Origin: Salinibacterium sp. NG253
GTDB lineage: Bacteria > Actinomycetota > Actinomycetes > Actinomycetales > Microbacteriaceae
Reading direction: 5' to 3'
Assembly: GCF_015864945.1 (NCBI RefSeq)
Contig: NZ_JADYWF010000002.1
Location: 388,208 to 452,207, forward strand
DNA length: 64,000 nt
Made by a program: the position numbers and the translations under genes. The notes under the pieces were generated by a model. That model ran no database searches, had not been told where the DNA came from, and was given only the letters and a program-made list of their open reading frames with translations. Position 1 is the stretch's first letter, and every line of letters begins with the position of its first letter. Shown one piece after another: positions 44,206 to 53,696 of the stretch.

Positions 44206-44772
44206 ATGGAATTCCTGATCGTAATCGGCGTAATCGTCCTGCTCGCAGTCATCGTCGGCATCTACCTCTGGTCGACGTATAACTCGCTGGTCACGCTCAA
44301 CGTGCGCGTTGACGAAGCATGGAGCGACATTACGGTGCAGCTCAAGCGTCGTGCTGATCTGCTGCCGAACCTCATCGAGACGGTCAAGGGGTATGCCGCG
44401 CACGAGAAGGGCGTCTTTGAGGCCGTCACGAAGGCCCGCGCCGAGTCGTTGAACGCTCAGGGTCCCGTCGATGCGGCTGCTGCCGAGAACCACATGCAGT
44501 CTGCCCTCAAGAGCATCTTTGCCGTCGCTGAGGCGTACCCGCAGCTGCAGGCCAGCCAGAACTACCTTCAGCTCCAGGGCGAACTCGTTGACACTGAAGA
44601 CAAGATTCAGGCCAGCCGTCGTTTCTACAACGGTGGTGTGCGCGAGCTCAACACCAAGATCAAGATCTTCCCGAACACGTTGTTCGCGCGCAACCTTGGT
44701 TTCCACGAGCGTGAGTTCTTCGAGGTTGCGGATGCCGCATCCATCGCTGAGCCTCCGCGCGTGCAGTTCTAA
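44206..44772 (+). CDS. lemA: LemA family protein
   Basis: The 188-residue protein has one N-terminal membrane helix (about residues 2-22) and then the long helical-bundle LemA domain. Landmarks are YNSLVTLNVRVDEAWSDITVQLKRRADLLPNLIETVKGYAAHE and DTEDKIQASRRFYNGGVRELNTKI, then FPNTLFARNLGF. The biochemical role of LemA is unsettled, but it is often encoded beside M48 proteases or TPM-domain proteins. Here an M48 protease gene follows by 38 bases, the usual partner. Confidence 0.92.
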   Translation: MEFLIVIGVIVLLAVIVGIYLWSTYNSLVTLNVRVDEAWSDITVQLKRRADLLPNLIETVKGYAAHEKGVFEAVTKARAESLNAQGPVDAAAAENHMQSALKSIFAVAEAYPQLQASQNYLQLQGELVDTEDKIQASRRFYNGGVRELNTKIKIFPNTLFARNLGFHEREFFEVADAASIAEPPRVQF

Positions 44773-44810
44773 TTCTTCGTCTTTCTAACCGCGTGACCAG
44801 GATGTTCTAG

Positions 44811-45695
44811 ATGTATCGCGCCATAGCGAAAAATAAGCGCAACACCGTTCTGATCATCATCCTGTTCGTCATCATCATTGGTTTTCTTGGCTACGCGCTG
44901 AGTTTCCTGATGGGGGGCGACCCGATGACGATCACCATCGGCACGATCATTGGTGCCGGAGCGTTCACGCTGATTCAGTACTTTGCCGCCAGCGGCGAGG
45001 CTGTGGCAATGAGCGGTGCGGTGCAGATTCAGAAGGCCGACAACCCTCGCCTCTACCGCATTGTCGAAAACCTCGCGATCACTACCGGCACGCCGATGCC
45101 GAAGGTCTACATCGTCAACGATCCGGCACCCAACGCGTTTGCTACCGGGCGCGATCCAGAGCACGCCATTGTGGCTGCGACGACCGGTTTACTTGACCTG
45201 ATGACGGATGCTGAGCTTGAGGGCGTTATGGCGCACGAGCTCGGTCACGTGCGCAACTACGACATCCGCGTTTCGATGATCGTGTTTGGCCTTGTGGTTG
45301 CGGTCGGTTTCATCTCGGACATTGCACTGCGTTTCACCCTCTTTGGTGGTCGCGGTAATAACCAGAACAGCAACCCGATCATGATCATCGTTGGTCTTGC
45401 GGCGCTCGTGATTTCGCCGCTTGTCGCGGCGGCCGTGCAGGCGTCGATTTCGCGTCAACGCGAATACTTGGCCGATGCAACGGGTGCGCTCACGACTCGT
45501 CACCCGGATGCTCTCGCTAGCGCTCTGCAGAAGCTGGGCGACTACAGTCGGCCGATGGTGAAGCAGAATTCGACGATGGCCCACATGTGGATTTCGGATC
45601 CGACGAAGCCGGGCATCATGGACCGCATGTTTAGCACGCACCCGCCGATTGCGGATCGCGTGAAGCGCCTTGGCGAAATCGGTTCGACCTTCTAG
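44811..45695 (+). CDS. htpX: M48 family membrane metalloprotease, HtpX-like
   Basis: This 294-residue zinc protease has two membrane helices near the N-terminus (about 13-33, 38-60) and two more after the catalytic motif. The zinc site is MAHELGHVRNYD near residue 141 (HExxH), and the third ligand is in SRQREYLADATGAL near 215. HtpX degrades misfolded membrane proteins. The conserved closing TKPGIMDRMFSTHPPIADRVKRL is present. Probably co-transcribed with lemA. Its stop overlaps the convergent gene by 4 bases. Confidence 0.9.
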   Translation: MYRAIAKNKRNTVLIIILFVIIIGFLGYALSFLMGGDPMTITIGTIIGAGAFTLIQYFAASGEAVAMSGAVQIQKADNPRLYRIVENLAITTGTPMPKVYIVNDPAPNAFATGRDPEHAIVAATTGLLDLMTDAELEGVMAHELGHVRNYDIRVSMIVFGLVVAVGFISDIALRFTLFGGRGNNQNSNPIMIIVGLAALVISPLVAAAVQASISRQREYLADATGALTTRHPDALASALQKLGDYSRPMVKQNSTMAHMWISDPTKPGIMDRMFSTHPPIADRVKRLGEIGSTF

Positions 45696-46924
45696 CGCTG
45701 CAACTCTGCATCGATAGCGGGGGAGAGGGTGCCGCGCCCGGTGACGGCGATGTCACCCATGCCTTGCCAGTGTGCGATCTTGCGCAGGGTCGGAACGATG
45801 CGTTCGGCGAGAGCTCCGGTGCCTCCGGGCAGGGCGTCGAGTCCCTCTTCGTGCCAGGCGGATTGCACGCGCAGCACACCCGACTGCCGATCCGTCTTGA
45901 GGTCAATGCGGCCCACGAGCGCGTCATCCACGAGCACAGGCAGCGAGTAGTAACCGAACTGGCGCTGCGGCTCGGGCGTGTAAATCTCGATGCGGTAGTG
46001 GAACCCAAACATGCGCTCGGCGCGTTTGCGATCCCAGACCACGGGGTCGAAGGGCGAGAGCAGGGCGACGTGGTCGATGCGCCGGGGGATTCGCGCCTCC
46101 CGGTGCAGCCAGGCGGGCTGATCCCAGCCGCGCACAGTTACGGGAACGAGCTCGCCGGCATCCGCTAGGTCGGCAATAGCCGGACGAACGTCAGCGCCTT
46201 TGAGTCGAAAGTAGTCGGCGAGGTCGGATGCCGTGGCGACTCCCAGCGCCCGTGCCGATTCAGCGATCAGGGCGCGATGCGCGTCGGCGCGGGACACCTC
46301 GCGCTCGCGCAGCTCGGCCGGAATGAGGTGCTCGGTCAGGGCGTAGGTGCGTTCGAAGCGCGTGCGGCCGGCGCTGACGACTTCGCCCCAGCGGAACAGC
46401 ATCTCGAGGCCCTGCTTCACGTCGGACCAACCCCACCAGGGTCCGGTGCGGCGGTTGGCGTCGTGCTCGATCTCGCGGGCGGTGACGGGGCCGGTGGTGG
46501 CGAGTTCGTCGCGGAGCCACTGCAGCATGGGCTGGTTCTCGCGCACCCATTCGTAGCGCACGGCATCGCGTTCGCGCAGCGACTCCATCTTCCAGCGCCA
46601 CAGCGGCCACGATTCCAGAGGAATCAGCGCGGCTTCGTGCGCCCAGTATTCGACGTAGCGGCCGGGCGTGCGCGCGGTTGGCGTGCGGAACGTCAGCGCA
46701 TCAAGAGCGGCCTTGTCGTAGTGCCCTAGGCGGGCGAACACCGGCTGGTAGTGACTACGCTCGAACACGTTGACCGAGTCGAGTTGCAGCAGCCGGATGC
46801 GGTCAAACAGTAGGTTGAGCTGGCGCGTTCCCGCGGGGCTGCCTGCGCTCGCGGTGCCGCGCCCGAAGCCTTGGGCAGCGAGCAGCACTCGGCGCGCTTG
46901 CGCTGCAGAGAGGGAATCGACCAC
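45692..46924 (-). CDS. Winged-helix DNA glycosylase family protein (YcaQ/AlkX-like)
   Basis: The 410-residue protein matches the HTH_42 family that includes AlkZ and YcaQ/AlkX, DNA glycosylases that unhook interstrand crosslinks or remove bulky alkylpurines. ARRVLLAAQGFG opens the fold. LLQLDSVNVFERSHYQPVFARLG near residue 55 contains the Gln-Leu-Asp form of the catalytic motif, as in the YcaQ group. YWAHEAALIP near 93 and LLSPFDPVVWDRKRAERMFGF near 305 are typical. TAGAGT ends 6 bases before GTG 46924. It stands alone. Confidence 0.82.
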   Translation of the reverse strand: MVDSLSAAQARRVLLAAQGFGRGTASAGSPAGTRQLNLLFDRIRLLQLDSVNVFERSHYQPVFARLGHYDKAALDALTFRTPTARTPGRYVEYWAHEAALIPLESWPLWRWKMESLRERDAVRYEWVRENQPMLQWLRDELATTGPVTAREIEHDANRRTGPWWGWSDVKQGLEMLFRWGEVVSAGRTRFERTYALTEHLIPAELREREVSRADAHRALIAESARALGVATASDLADYFRLKGADVRPAIADLADAGELVPVTVRGWDQPAWLHREARIPRRIDHVALLSPFDPVVWDRKRAERMFGFHYRIEIYTPEPQRQFGYYSLPVLVDDALVGRIDLKTDRQSGVLRVQSAWHEEGLDALPGGTGALAERIVPTLRKIAHWQGMGDIAVTGRGTLSPAIDAELQR

Positions 46925-46930
46925 GGCTCG

Positions 46931-46936
46931 ACTCTA
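46931..46936 (-). promoter_or_regulatory. Probable -10 box of the YcaQ-like gene
   Basis: TAGAGT (minus strand) ends 6 bases before GTG 46924, identical in sequence and spacing to the mfd element. Confidence 0.5.
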
Positions 46937-47129
46937 CTGAGCGGTGGCGACATCCACTCGCTAGGGCGGCGAACAGCTCCACCGAGCAATTGTGTTTGTG
47001 TCGTTCATCGTTCGTTTACCAAGATGAAAGGGAACGCCGCATCAGGCTGCGTACCGTCAACTCCGGATCGTTTCGGTACCCTCTGCCCGTTTACAGCGCG
47101 GGCGGCTGCGACGGTCGTTGGAGGAAGTC

Positions 47130-48242
47130 TTGTTCACTAAGCGCACCCTCGCCGCTGTTGCACTCGTTGCAGCTTCGGCGATTTCACTCAGTGGTTGCAG
47201 CACCACTGAGGCAGCTGCTGGCGATGTTGACGCATCGACCGCCACCACCGTTGAAGACTTCGGTGGAATGGACGCTCTTATCGCAGCCGCGCAGGCTGAG
47301 GGCGAACTCAATGTCATTGCGTTGCCTGATAACTGGGCAAACTATGGCGAGATCAAGGCTCTTTTCGAAGAGAAGTACGACATCATCGTCAACTCGGCTG
47401 ACCCCGACGTTTCTAGCGCCGAAGAAATCGCCGCTGCGGACAACCTCAAGGGCCAGGACACCGCCCCCGACGTCTTCGACCTCGGTACTGCTGTTGCTCT
47501 CGACAGCCTCGACTACTTCGCTCCCTACATGGTTGCCAACTGGGATGAGATCCCCGAGGGCAACAAGGAAGCTACTGGCCTCTGGGTCAACGACTACACC
47601 GGCAGCATGTCGATCGGCTATGACTCCAACTCGGTTCCCGAGCCCACGAGCCTCGACGACCTGCTCAGCGCTGACTACCGCGGCGCTGTTGCGCTGAACG
47701 GTGACCCCACGCAGGCCGGAGCCGCTTTCGCTGCTGTCGGACTCGCCACGGTTCACAGTGGTGGAACCCTCGATGACTTCACGCCCGGCATCGAGTTCTT
47801 CGAAGAGCTCAACGACGCAGGCAACTTCATCCCGGTCAACGTCACGGGAGCAACCATCGCTGCCGGCGAGACCAAGGTTGCCTTCGACTGGAGCTACAAC
47901 AACCTCGCTGCCGCAGCAACGGTTGACGGCTGGAAGGTCACGACTCTTCCCGGCGCTGTTTACACGAGCTTCTACAACCAGGCCGTCAGCAAGGATGCCC
48001 CGCACCCGGCTGCTGCTCGTCTCTGGCAAGAATTCCTCTACAGCCCCGAAGCGCAAAACCTCTTCATCGTCGGTGGCGCGTACCCCGTCACGATTCAGGC
48101 GCTGCAGGATGCCGGAACCGTTGACACCGCAGCACTCGACGCTCTCGGAGCCCTCGAGGGTGAACTTGTCACCCCGACCCCCGAGCAGGCTGAAGAAAAC
48201 GCAACGATCCTGGCTGAGAAGTGGGCTGCGGCAATCGGCTAA
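47130..48242 (+). CDS. ABC transporter substrate-binding lipoprotein (PotD/FbpA-like)
   Basis: The 370-residue lipoprotein has a signal peptide with lipobox LSGC near residues 20-23. A type II periplasmic-binding fold of solute-binding family 1 follows (ELNVIALPDNWANYGEIKALFEEKY; DVFDLGTAVALDSLD; RLWQEFLYSPEAQNLFIVGGAYP). The ligand may be a polyamine, iron(III), phosphonate or similar; the sequence does not decide. TTG 47130 was chosen because GGAGG lies 5 bases upstream, and it gives a normal signal peptide. It heads a four-gene importer operon. Confidence 0.88.
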   Translation: MFTKRTLAAVALVAASAISLSGCSTTEAAAGDVDASTATTVEDFGGMDALIAAAQAEGELNVIALPDNWANYGEIKALFEEKYDIIVNSADPDVSSAEEIAAADNLKGQDTAPDVFDLGTAVALDSLDYFAPYMVANWDEIPEGNKEATGLWVNDYTGSMSIGYDSNSVPEPTSLDDLLSADYRGAVALNGDPTQAGAAFAAVGLATVHSGGTLDDFTPGIEFFEELNDAGNFIPVNVTGATIAAGETKVAFDWSYNNLAAAATVDGWKVTTLPGAVYTSFYNQAVSKDAPHPAAARLWQEFLYSPEAQNLFIVGGAYPVTIQALQDAGTVDTAALDALGALEGELVTPTPEQAEENATILAEKWAAAIG

Positions 48243-48277
48243 CGCTGATTCCCTCACGCACCTTTAGCTAATACATC

Positions 48278-49219
48278 GTGTCGCTAGCCACCGCGCCAGC
48301 GCCCGAACAGGATGGTGTCGAGCTCACCGCTCGGCACCATCCTCGGGTGGCCCTGGTCAAGCCGTCGAATCGGCGTCGTCGCCTCGCTTATGCGGGGCTA
48401 ACGCCGTTTGCGGCCTACGTTCTCATCTTCCTTGCCCTTCCCACCATCCTTGCGGTGGTCACGGGCTTCTTCTCCGACGACGGTTCGCTGACGTTCGACA
48501 ACATCACGGGACTGTTTACTCCGACCATCCTGGCCACCTTTGGTAGCTCGTTCTGGCTCTCGGGCGTCACCGCCGTGATCGGTGCCGTTGTGGGTGCCCT
48601 CATTTGTTACGCGATGCTCGGCACCAAGGTTGGTGGTCTGCTGCGTACGATCATCGAATCGGCGGCCAGCGTTCTCGCCCAGTTCGGCGGTGTGATGCTC
48701 GCCTTCGCGTTCATCGCGACGATCGGCGTGCAAGGGCTCGTCACGGTCATCCTGCGTGACACCTTCGGCGTCGACATTTTTGCGGATGGTGTGTGGCTTT
48801 ATCAGGTGCCCGGCCTCATCCTTCCTTACGTCTACTTTCAGGTTCCCCTCATGGTGATCACCTTTTTGCCCGCCCTCACCGCGCTGCGCCCACAGTGGGC
48901 CGAAGCCAGTGCGACGCTCGGCGGTACCCGCTTCGCCTACTGGCGCTACATCGCAGCCCCCGTGCTCGCTCCGGCCTTCCTCGGCTCACTACTGTTGCTC
49001 TTCGCGAACGCCTTCTCGTCGTTCGCCACGGCCGCTGCCCTCATCAGTCAGGGCTCGCAAATTGTGCCCCTCCAGATCCGTGCGGCGCTCGTCAGTGAAA
49101 CCGTGCTCGGCCGCGAGAACATGGCGGGCGCGCTTGCGCTCGGGATGATCGTGGTCATGGTCGTTGTCATGTGGGCGTACTCCGTGCTTCAGGCTCGCAC
49201 CTCACGGTGGCAAAAGTGA
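48278..49219 (+). CDS. ABC transporter permease (first)
   Basis: The 313-residue BPD-type permease has six membrane helices. The cytosolic EAA loop, which docks the ATPase, reads WAEASATLGGTRFAYWRYIAAPVLAPAFLG near residue 207. A hydrophilic, basic N-terminus of about 30 residues precedes the first helix. It lies 35 bases after the binding-protein gene and overlaps the second permease by 4 bases. It would form a heterodimer with that protein. Confidence 0.9.
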   Translation: MSLATAPAPEQDGVELTARHHPRVALVKPSNRRRRLAYAGLTPFAAYVLIFLALPTILAVVTGFFSDDGSLTFDNITGLFTPTILATFGSSFWLSGVTAVIGAVVGALICYAMLGTKVGGLLRTIIESAASVLAQFGGVMLAFAFIATIGVQGLVTVILRDTFGVDIFADGVWLYQVPGLILPYVYFQVPLMVITFLPALTALRPQWAEASATLGGTRFAYWRYIAAPVLAPAFLGSLLLLFANAFSSFATAAALISQGSQIVPLQIRAALVSETVLGRENMAGALALGMIVVMVVVMWAYSVLQARTSRWQK

Positions 49220-50112
49220 GCGCCGACGTGGCCGCGCCGCTGAGCCCGGTGGAGCCCGCTCCCGCGTCAGCGCCCGCAGAACGGCGCCCGAAAAGCGCGA
49301 ACCAGGCCGTGCGCATCGGAGCCGAACCGAGCACGGTTGCCCGCCGACTCATCCTCGGCATCATCGGCGGCATCTTCCTGATTCCCGTGATTGCGATGAT
49401 CGAGTTCACCTTCCGCAACGGCCTCGCCGGCGACTACACGACCAGCCACTGGACGGGACTCTTCACCGAAGACAGCGCCCGCACCTACCGTGGTCTGTAT
49501 CAGGCGATCGAGAACTCGCTCGTGCTCGCCGCCGTGACCGTCGCCATCGTGCTCGTGTTGCTTCTGCCGACGATGGTGCTCGTGCACATGCAGTTTCCGC
49601 GCCTCAAGCGCACCCTCGAATTCATCTGCATCATCCCCATCACGGTGCCCGCTATAGTGCTGGTTGTCGGGCTTGCGCCGGTCTACTCGGTCGTCGTGCA
49701 AGTGCTCGGCGGCTCTACCTGGACTCTCGCCTTCGCCTACGGCATCACGGTGTTGCCGTATGCCTATCGCGCCATTCAGGGCAACCTCGATGCGATCCCC
49801 GTGAAGACCCTCAGCGAAGCGGCCAGCACGCTCGGCGCCGGCTGGCTGACCGTGCTGTGGACGATCTTGCTGCCGAACCTGCGCCGGGGAGTGCTCGCGG
49901 CATCCTTCATTTCGATCGCGGTCGTGCTTGGCGAGTTCACCATTGCGAGCCTGCTCAATCGTCGCAACCTGCAAACCGCGCTGCTTCAGGTCTCGCAATC
50001 TGACCCCTGGGTTGCTGTGATCTTTGCGCTCGCAGCCCTTGCCCTCGCTTTCATCTTGCTGCTGATCATTGGCCGCCTCGGATCAGCAACGCCTTCAAGG
50101 AGAAAATCATGA
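49216..50112 (+). CDS. ABC transporter permease (second)
   Basis: The 298-residue permease has six helices and the EAA-type loop TLSEAASTLGAGWLTVLWTILLPNLRRG near residue 196. GTG 49216 overlaps the TGA of the first permease (GTGA), the usual coupling; in-frame GTG 49207 is the alternative. The N-terminal 40 residues are Pro/Ala-rich. Its final bases overlap the ATPase gene by 4. Together with its partner it forms the membrane channel of the importer. Confidence 0.9.
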   Translation: MSADVAAPLSPVEPAPASAPAERRPKSANQAVRIGAEPSTVARRLILGIIGGIFLIPVIAMIEFTFRNGLAGDYTTSHWTGLFTEDSARTYRGLYQAIENSLVLAAVTVAIVLVLLLPTMVLVHMQFPRLKRTLEFICIIPITVPAIVLVVGLAPVYSVVVQVLGGSTWTLAFAYGITVLPYAYRAIQGNLDAIPVKTLSEAASTLGAGWLTVLWTILLPNLRRGVLAASFISIAVVLGEFTIASLLNRRNLQTALLQVSQSDPWVAVIFALAALALAFILLLIIGRLGSATPSRRKS

Positions 50113-51197
50113 CTGCCACGTTTACTATGACTGGCCCCACCGCCACCCACACGCCGACTGCGGGAGCAACAGTTCAGCTCAGTGCCGTCGTGAAGGCTTT
50201 CTCGGGCCACACTGCGCTCAACAGCATCGACCTCGAAGTCGCCCCTGGCGAACTCGTTGCGCTGCTCGGCCCTTCGGGCTGCGGCAAGACCACCGCGCTC
50301 CGCAGTATCTCCGGGCTTGAGAGCATCGACAGCGGTCGCATCGTGATCGATGGTGTGGATGTCGCCGACACTCCCACGAATAAGCGCGACATCGGGATGG
50401 TCTTTCAGGCCTACTCGCTGTTCCCGCACATGACGGTGCTCGAGAACGTGGAGTTCGGCCTCAAGATGCGCAAGGTCGCCGCCGCTCGTCGCCGCGAACG
50501 CGCCCTCGAAACCTTGGACATGGTGGGTCTCACGAAGCACCGCGACCGCTTCGCCCACCAGCTCTCGGGTGGCCAACAGCAACGCGTGGCTCTCGCCCGG
50601 GCCCTCGTCACGCGCCCCCGCGTGCTGCTGCTCGACGAACCGCTGAGTGCCCTCGACGCGAAGGTGCGGGTGCAGCTGCGCGAAGAGATTCGTCGCCTGC
50701 AAACCGAACTCGGCATCACGACCGTGTTCGTGACCCACGACCAAGAAGAGGCGCTCGCCGTCGCCGACCGCGTCGCCGTCATGCGAGACGGTCGCATCGA
50801 ACAAATCGGCACGCCAGAAGAGCTCTACGCAACCCCCGCCAATGCCTTCGTCGCCGACTTTGTTGGCCTGAGTAACCGGATGCCCGCCGAACTCGTCGAC
50901 GGCCAAGTCACGCTCCACGGCTGCAGCCTCAACCTTCTCGGCGACCCCATGCCCGATGGTCCCGTCATCGCGCTCGTTCGCCCGGAGGACATCGCCCTCT
51001 CCGCTGACGGCATCGCCGGCACGGTCATCTCGTCGAGCTTCTTGGGCTCCCTGCGCCGCACGCGCGTGCGACTCTTCGATGACACGGTCGTCGCTATCCA
51101 GCACGAGGTGGAGCGGCATCCGCTGCCCGGTGAGGCCGTTACGGTGCGTCTTAAGGGCGCACCCGTGAGCGCTCTGCCCCCCAAGGTAAAGAAGTAG
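50109..51197 (+). CDS. ABC transporter ATP-binding protein (PotA/FbpC-like)
   Basis: The 362-residue ATPase has Walker A LLGPSGCGKTTALR near residue 55, Q-loop GMVFQAYSLFPHM near 97, signature LSGGQQQRVALARAL near 153, Walker B VLLLDEPLSALDAK near 173 and the switch His in VFVTHDQEEALAVADR near 208. A C-terminal TOBE domain from about 275 is typical of polyamine, iron and sugar importers. AAGGAG precedes ATG 50109, which overlaps the permease stop. Last gene of the operon. Confidence 0.93.
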   Translation: MTATFTMTGPTATHTPTAGATVQLSAVVKAFSGHTALNSIDLEVAPGELVALLGPSGCGKTTALRSISGLESIDSGRIVIDGVDVADTPTNKRDIGMVFQAYSLFPHMTVLENVEFGLKMRKVAAARRRERALETLDMVGLTKHRDRFAHQLSGGQQQRVALARALVTRPRVLLLDEPLSALDAKVRVQLREEIRRLQTELGITTVFVTHDQEEALAVADRVAVMRDGRIEQIGTPEELYATPANAFVADFVGLSNRMPAELVDGQVTLHGCSLNLLGDPMPDGPVIALVRPEDIALSADGIAGTVISSSFLGSLRRTRVRLFDDTVVAIQHEVERHPLPGEAVTVRLKGAPVSALPPKVKK

Positions 51198-51248
51198 CGG
51201 TCACGCGCGACCACTTCGAGGCGCAGCAAGCGCGCACTCTGGCACAAC

Positions 51249-51254
51249 TAAGAT
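51249..51254 (+). promoter_or_regulatory. Probable -10 box of the AI-2E family transporter gene
   Basis: TAAGAT ends 6 bases before GTG 51261. Confidence 0.5.
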
Positions 51255-51260
51255 AGGCAC

Positions 51261-52427
51261 GTGATATTCGGTCGACGTAATAACCCTGACAGTCGGATCC
51301 CGTCACGCGCCAGTACAACAGACGCGGCTGAGGTTCCCGCCGGGCTTTCGATAGCTGCTGCCTATTCGTGGCGCATGCTCGTTGTGCTCGCCGTGGTTGC
51401 AGTTCTCATTTATTTGGTAATCACGCTCAAGTACATCGTCATTCCGTTCCTGATCGCGATTCTTATCGGAGCGCTACTCGTCCCCGTCGTTGGTTTCTTG
51501 GTGCGCATCAAGTGGCCGCGCTGGCTTGCCGTCACCGTAGTTCTGATCGGATTCTTCGCCGTCGTCAGCGGTCTTGTTGTGGTCGTTGTAGGTCAAGTCC
51601 GTTCCGGGCTTCCCGCTCTTCAAACCCAGTCGGCCACCGCCTACGAGAACCTCCGCGAGTTCCTGCGCAACTCTCCGCTGCAGCTCAGCGACCAAGACCT
51701 CGACGGTTATCTCACCGAAATAATCGACGTGGTTCAGCGCGACTCACAAGCTCTCGTCTCGGGCATCCTCTCGGTCGGGTCTACCGCCGGTCACGTGCTC
51801 ACCGGGGCGTTATTGAGCCTGTTCGCCACCATCTTCGTATTGGTCGATGGCAAGGGCATCTGGGCGTGGACTGTTCGACTCTTCCCGCGCAAAGCCCGCA
51901 GCGCGGTCGATGGCGCCGGAGTAGCGGGATGGCTCACCCTCACCACGTTCGTCAAGGTGCAAATTTTTGTGGCCGCAGTGGATGCCATCGGCATCGGCGT
52001 CGGTGCGTGGATCCTCGGTTTGTTCTACGGTGGTTTCCCGCTCGTCATCCCCATTGCTGTCGCCGTGTTCTTAGGTTCGTTTATCCCCGTCGTGGGTGCA
52101 CTCGTAACGGGGGCGCTCGCGGTGTTCATCGCCCTCGTCTTCTTGGGTCCCCTCCCCGCCGTGATCATGTTGGGAATCGTTTTGCTTGTGCAACAGCTTG
52201 AAGGTCATATTCTCCAGCCGCTCGTGATGGGCACGGCCGTGAAGGTTCACCCCCTCGCCGTCGTGTTCGCGGTAGCCGCTGGCTCATTCGTGGCCGGCAT
52301 CCCCGGCGCACTGTTTGCCGTGCCGCTCGTCGCGGTCGTCAATGTCATGACCAAATACATAGCCAGCGGCGATTGGCGTCTCAATGGTCGACCCACGATC
52401 ACGGATGTGCTCGGTAATGGTAAATAA
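51261..52427 (+). CDS. AI-2E family transporter
   Basis: This 388-residue membrane protein has about seven to eight helices and a central helical region (about 105-165). It belongs to the AI-2E (PerM/TqsA-like) family. FGGFPLVIPIAVAVFLGSFIPVVGAL-like residues near 253 (here beginning FYGGFPLVIP) and GHILQPLVMGTAVKVHP near 313 are diagnostic. Some members export autoinducer-2, others act as Na+/H+ antiporters, so the substrate is open. Its last 11 bases overlap the ilvA start. Confidence 0.87.
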   Translation: MIFGRRNNPDSRIPSRASTTDAAEVPAGLSIAAAYSWRMLVVLAVVAVLIYLVITLKYIVIPFLIAILIGALLVPVVGFLVRIKWPRWLAVTVVLIGFFAVVSGLVVVVVGQVRSGLPALQTQSATAYENLREFLRNSPLQLSDQDLDGYLTEIIDVVQRDSQALVSGILSVGSTAGHVLTGALLSLFATIFVLVDGKGIWAWTVRLFPRKARSAVDGAGVAGWLTLTTFVKVQIFVAAVDAIGIGVGAWILGLFYGGFPLVIPIAVAVFLGSFIPVVGALVTGALAVFIALVFLGPLPAVIMLGIVLLVQQLEGHILQPLVMGTAVKVHPLAVVFAVAAGSFVAGIPGALFAVPLVAVVNVMTKYIASGDWRLNGRPTITDVLGNGK

Positions 52428-53655
52428 CCGGACGCCCGGCCCCACGCTCGCTGACTACGAAGCAGCACGTGAACGGGTCGCAGAAGTTGCCGATGTAACC
52501 CCCATGCAAACCTCGCGATTTCTCGCGGAAATTTTGGGATCGCCCGTCTTTCTGAAGTGTGAAAACCTTCAGCGCACGGGCTCCTTCAAGTTGCGTGGAG
52601 CCTACAACCGTCTCGCGGGGCTCTCCGAGGAGGAGAAGGCGCGCGGAGTCGTGGCCGCCTCGGCCGGAAACCACGCCCAGGGCGTCGCTTTCGCCGCCCG
52701 CGAGCTGGGCATCAAATCGACCATTTTCATGCCCGTAGGCGTGCCCCTGCCGAAACTGCAGGCCACGCGAGATTACGGTGCCGAGGTTGTACTGCGCGGT
52801 CACACCGTCGAAGAGCCATTGCGTGCGGCCGCCCGTTTCTCAGAAGAGACCGGTGCCGTGCTCATCCATCCCTTCGATCATGAAGATGTGGTTGCGGGTC
52901 AAGGCACTCTCGCTCTCGAAGTGTTCGATCAGGTGCCCCAGGTCGACACGATCATCGTTCCCATCGGTGGCGGCGGACTCGTCTCCGGTGTTGCTGGCGC
53001 GATCAAGCAGCGTGCCCGCCTCGAAGGCCGCAACGTGCGCGTCATCGGGGTTCAGGCAGCCAATGCCTCTGCGTACACTCCATCGCTCGCGAAGGGCGAA
53101 ATCGTTGAAGTGCGCACCACTCCCACGATCGCTGACGGCATCGCCGTCAGTCGTCCCGGTGTGCTCAACTTCACCATGGTGCGCGATCTGGTGGATGAGG
53201 TAGTCACCGTTTCCGACGACCAAATCGCGTATGCGGTGCTCGTTCTTCTCGAGCGTGCTAAACAGGTCGTCGAGCCGGCGGGTGCCGTCGGAGTCGCCGC
53301 TATCTTGGCAGGCAAGATCTCACCAAGCGGCAACACCGTGGTGTTGCTGAGTGGTGGCAACATCGACCCCATGATGATGGAACGCATCATCAGTCACGGC
53401 CTCTCGGCATCCGAACGCTATTTGCGTTTGCGCATCCCGCTGCCTGACCGCCCCGGTCAATTGGCGCGCATCTCGGCGCTCGTTGCCGAAGCGAACGCCA
53501 ACGTTGTTGAGGTGCTGCACAGCAGGCACAACAACAAAGTGCAGTTCAGCCAGGTTCAGCTCGAACTGCACATTGAAACCCGTGGCCCTGAGCACGCGGA
53601 GTCAGTGCTCGCGCGGCTCAGAGACGAAGGATTTGACCCTCAGGTCGACTTCTAA
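52417..53655 (+). CDS. ilvA: Threonine ammonia-lyase
   Basis: It deaminates threonine to 2-oxobutyrate, the first step of isoleucine synthesis, or acts catabolically. The 412-residue protein has the PLP Lys in RTGSFKLRGAYNRL near residue 55, ASAGNHAQGVAFAAR near 78, and the PLP phosphate loop IVPIGGGGLVSGVAGA near 182. A single C-terminal ACT-like domain starts near 335 (RLRIPLPDRPGQLARISALVAE). The short, single-ACT form resembles the biodegradative or actinobacterial type. ATG 52417 overlaps the upstream gene; a longer in-frame start lacks support. Confidence 0.92.
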   Translation: MVNNRTPGPTLADYEAARERVAEVADVTPMQTSRFLAEILGSPVFLKCENLQRTGSFKLRGAYNRLAGLSEEEKARGVVAASAGNHAQGVAFAARELGIKSTIFMPVGVPLPKLQATRDYGAEVVLRGHTVEEPLRAAARFSEETGAVLIHPFDHEDVVAGQGTLALEVFDQVPQVDTIIVPIGGGGLVSGVAGAIKQRARLEGRNVRVIGVQAANASAYTPSLAKGEIVEVRTTPTIADGIAVSRPGVLNFTMVRDLVDEVVTVSDDQIAYAVLVLLERAKQVVEPAGAVGVAAILAGKISPSGNTVVLLSGGNIDPMMMERIISHGLSASERYLRLRIPLPDRPGQLARISALVAEANANVVEVLHSRHNNKVQFSQVQLELHIETRGPEHAESVLARLRDEGFDPQVDF

Positions 53656-53696
53656 ATCGAAGTTGGCTGGTGCCAGCAGGCCCCAGCCCGAAAGGC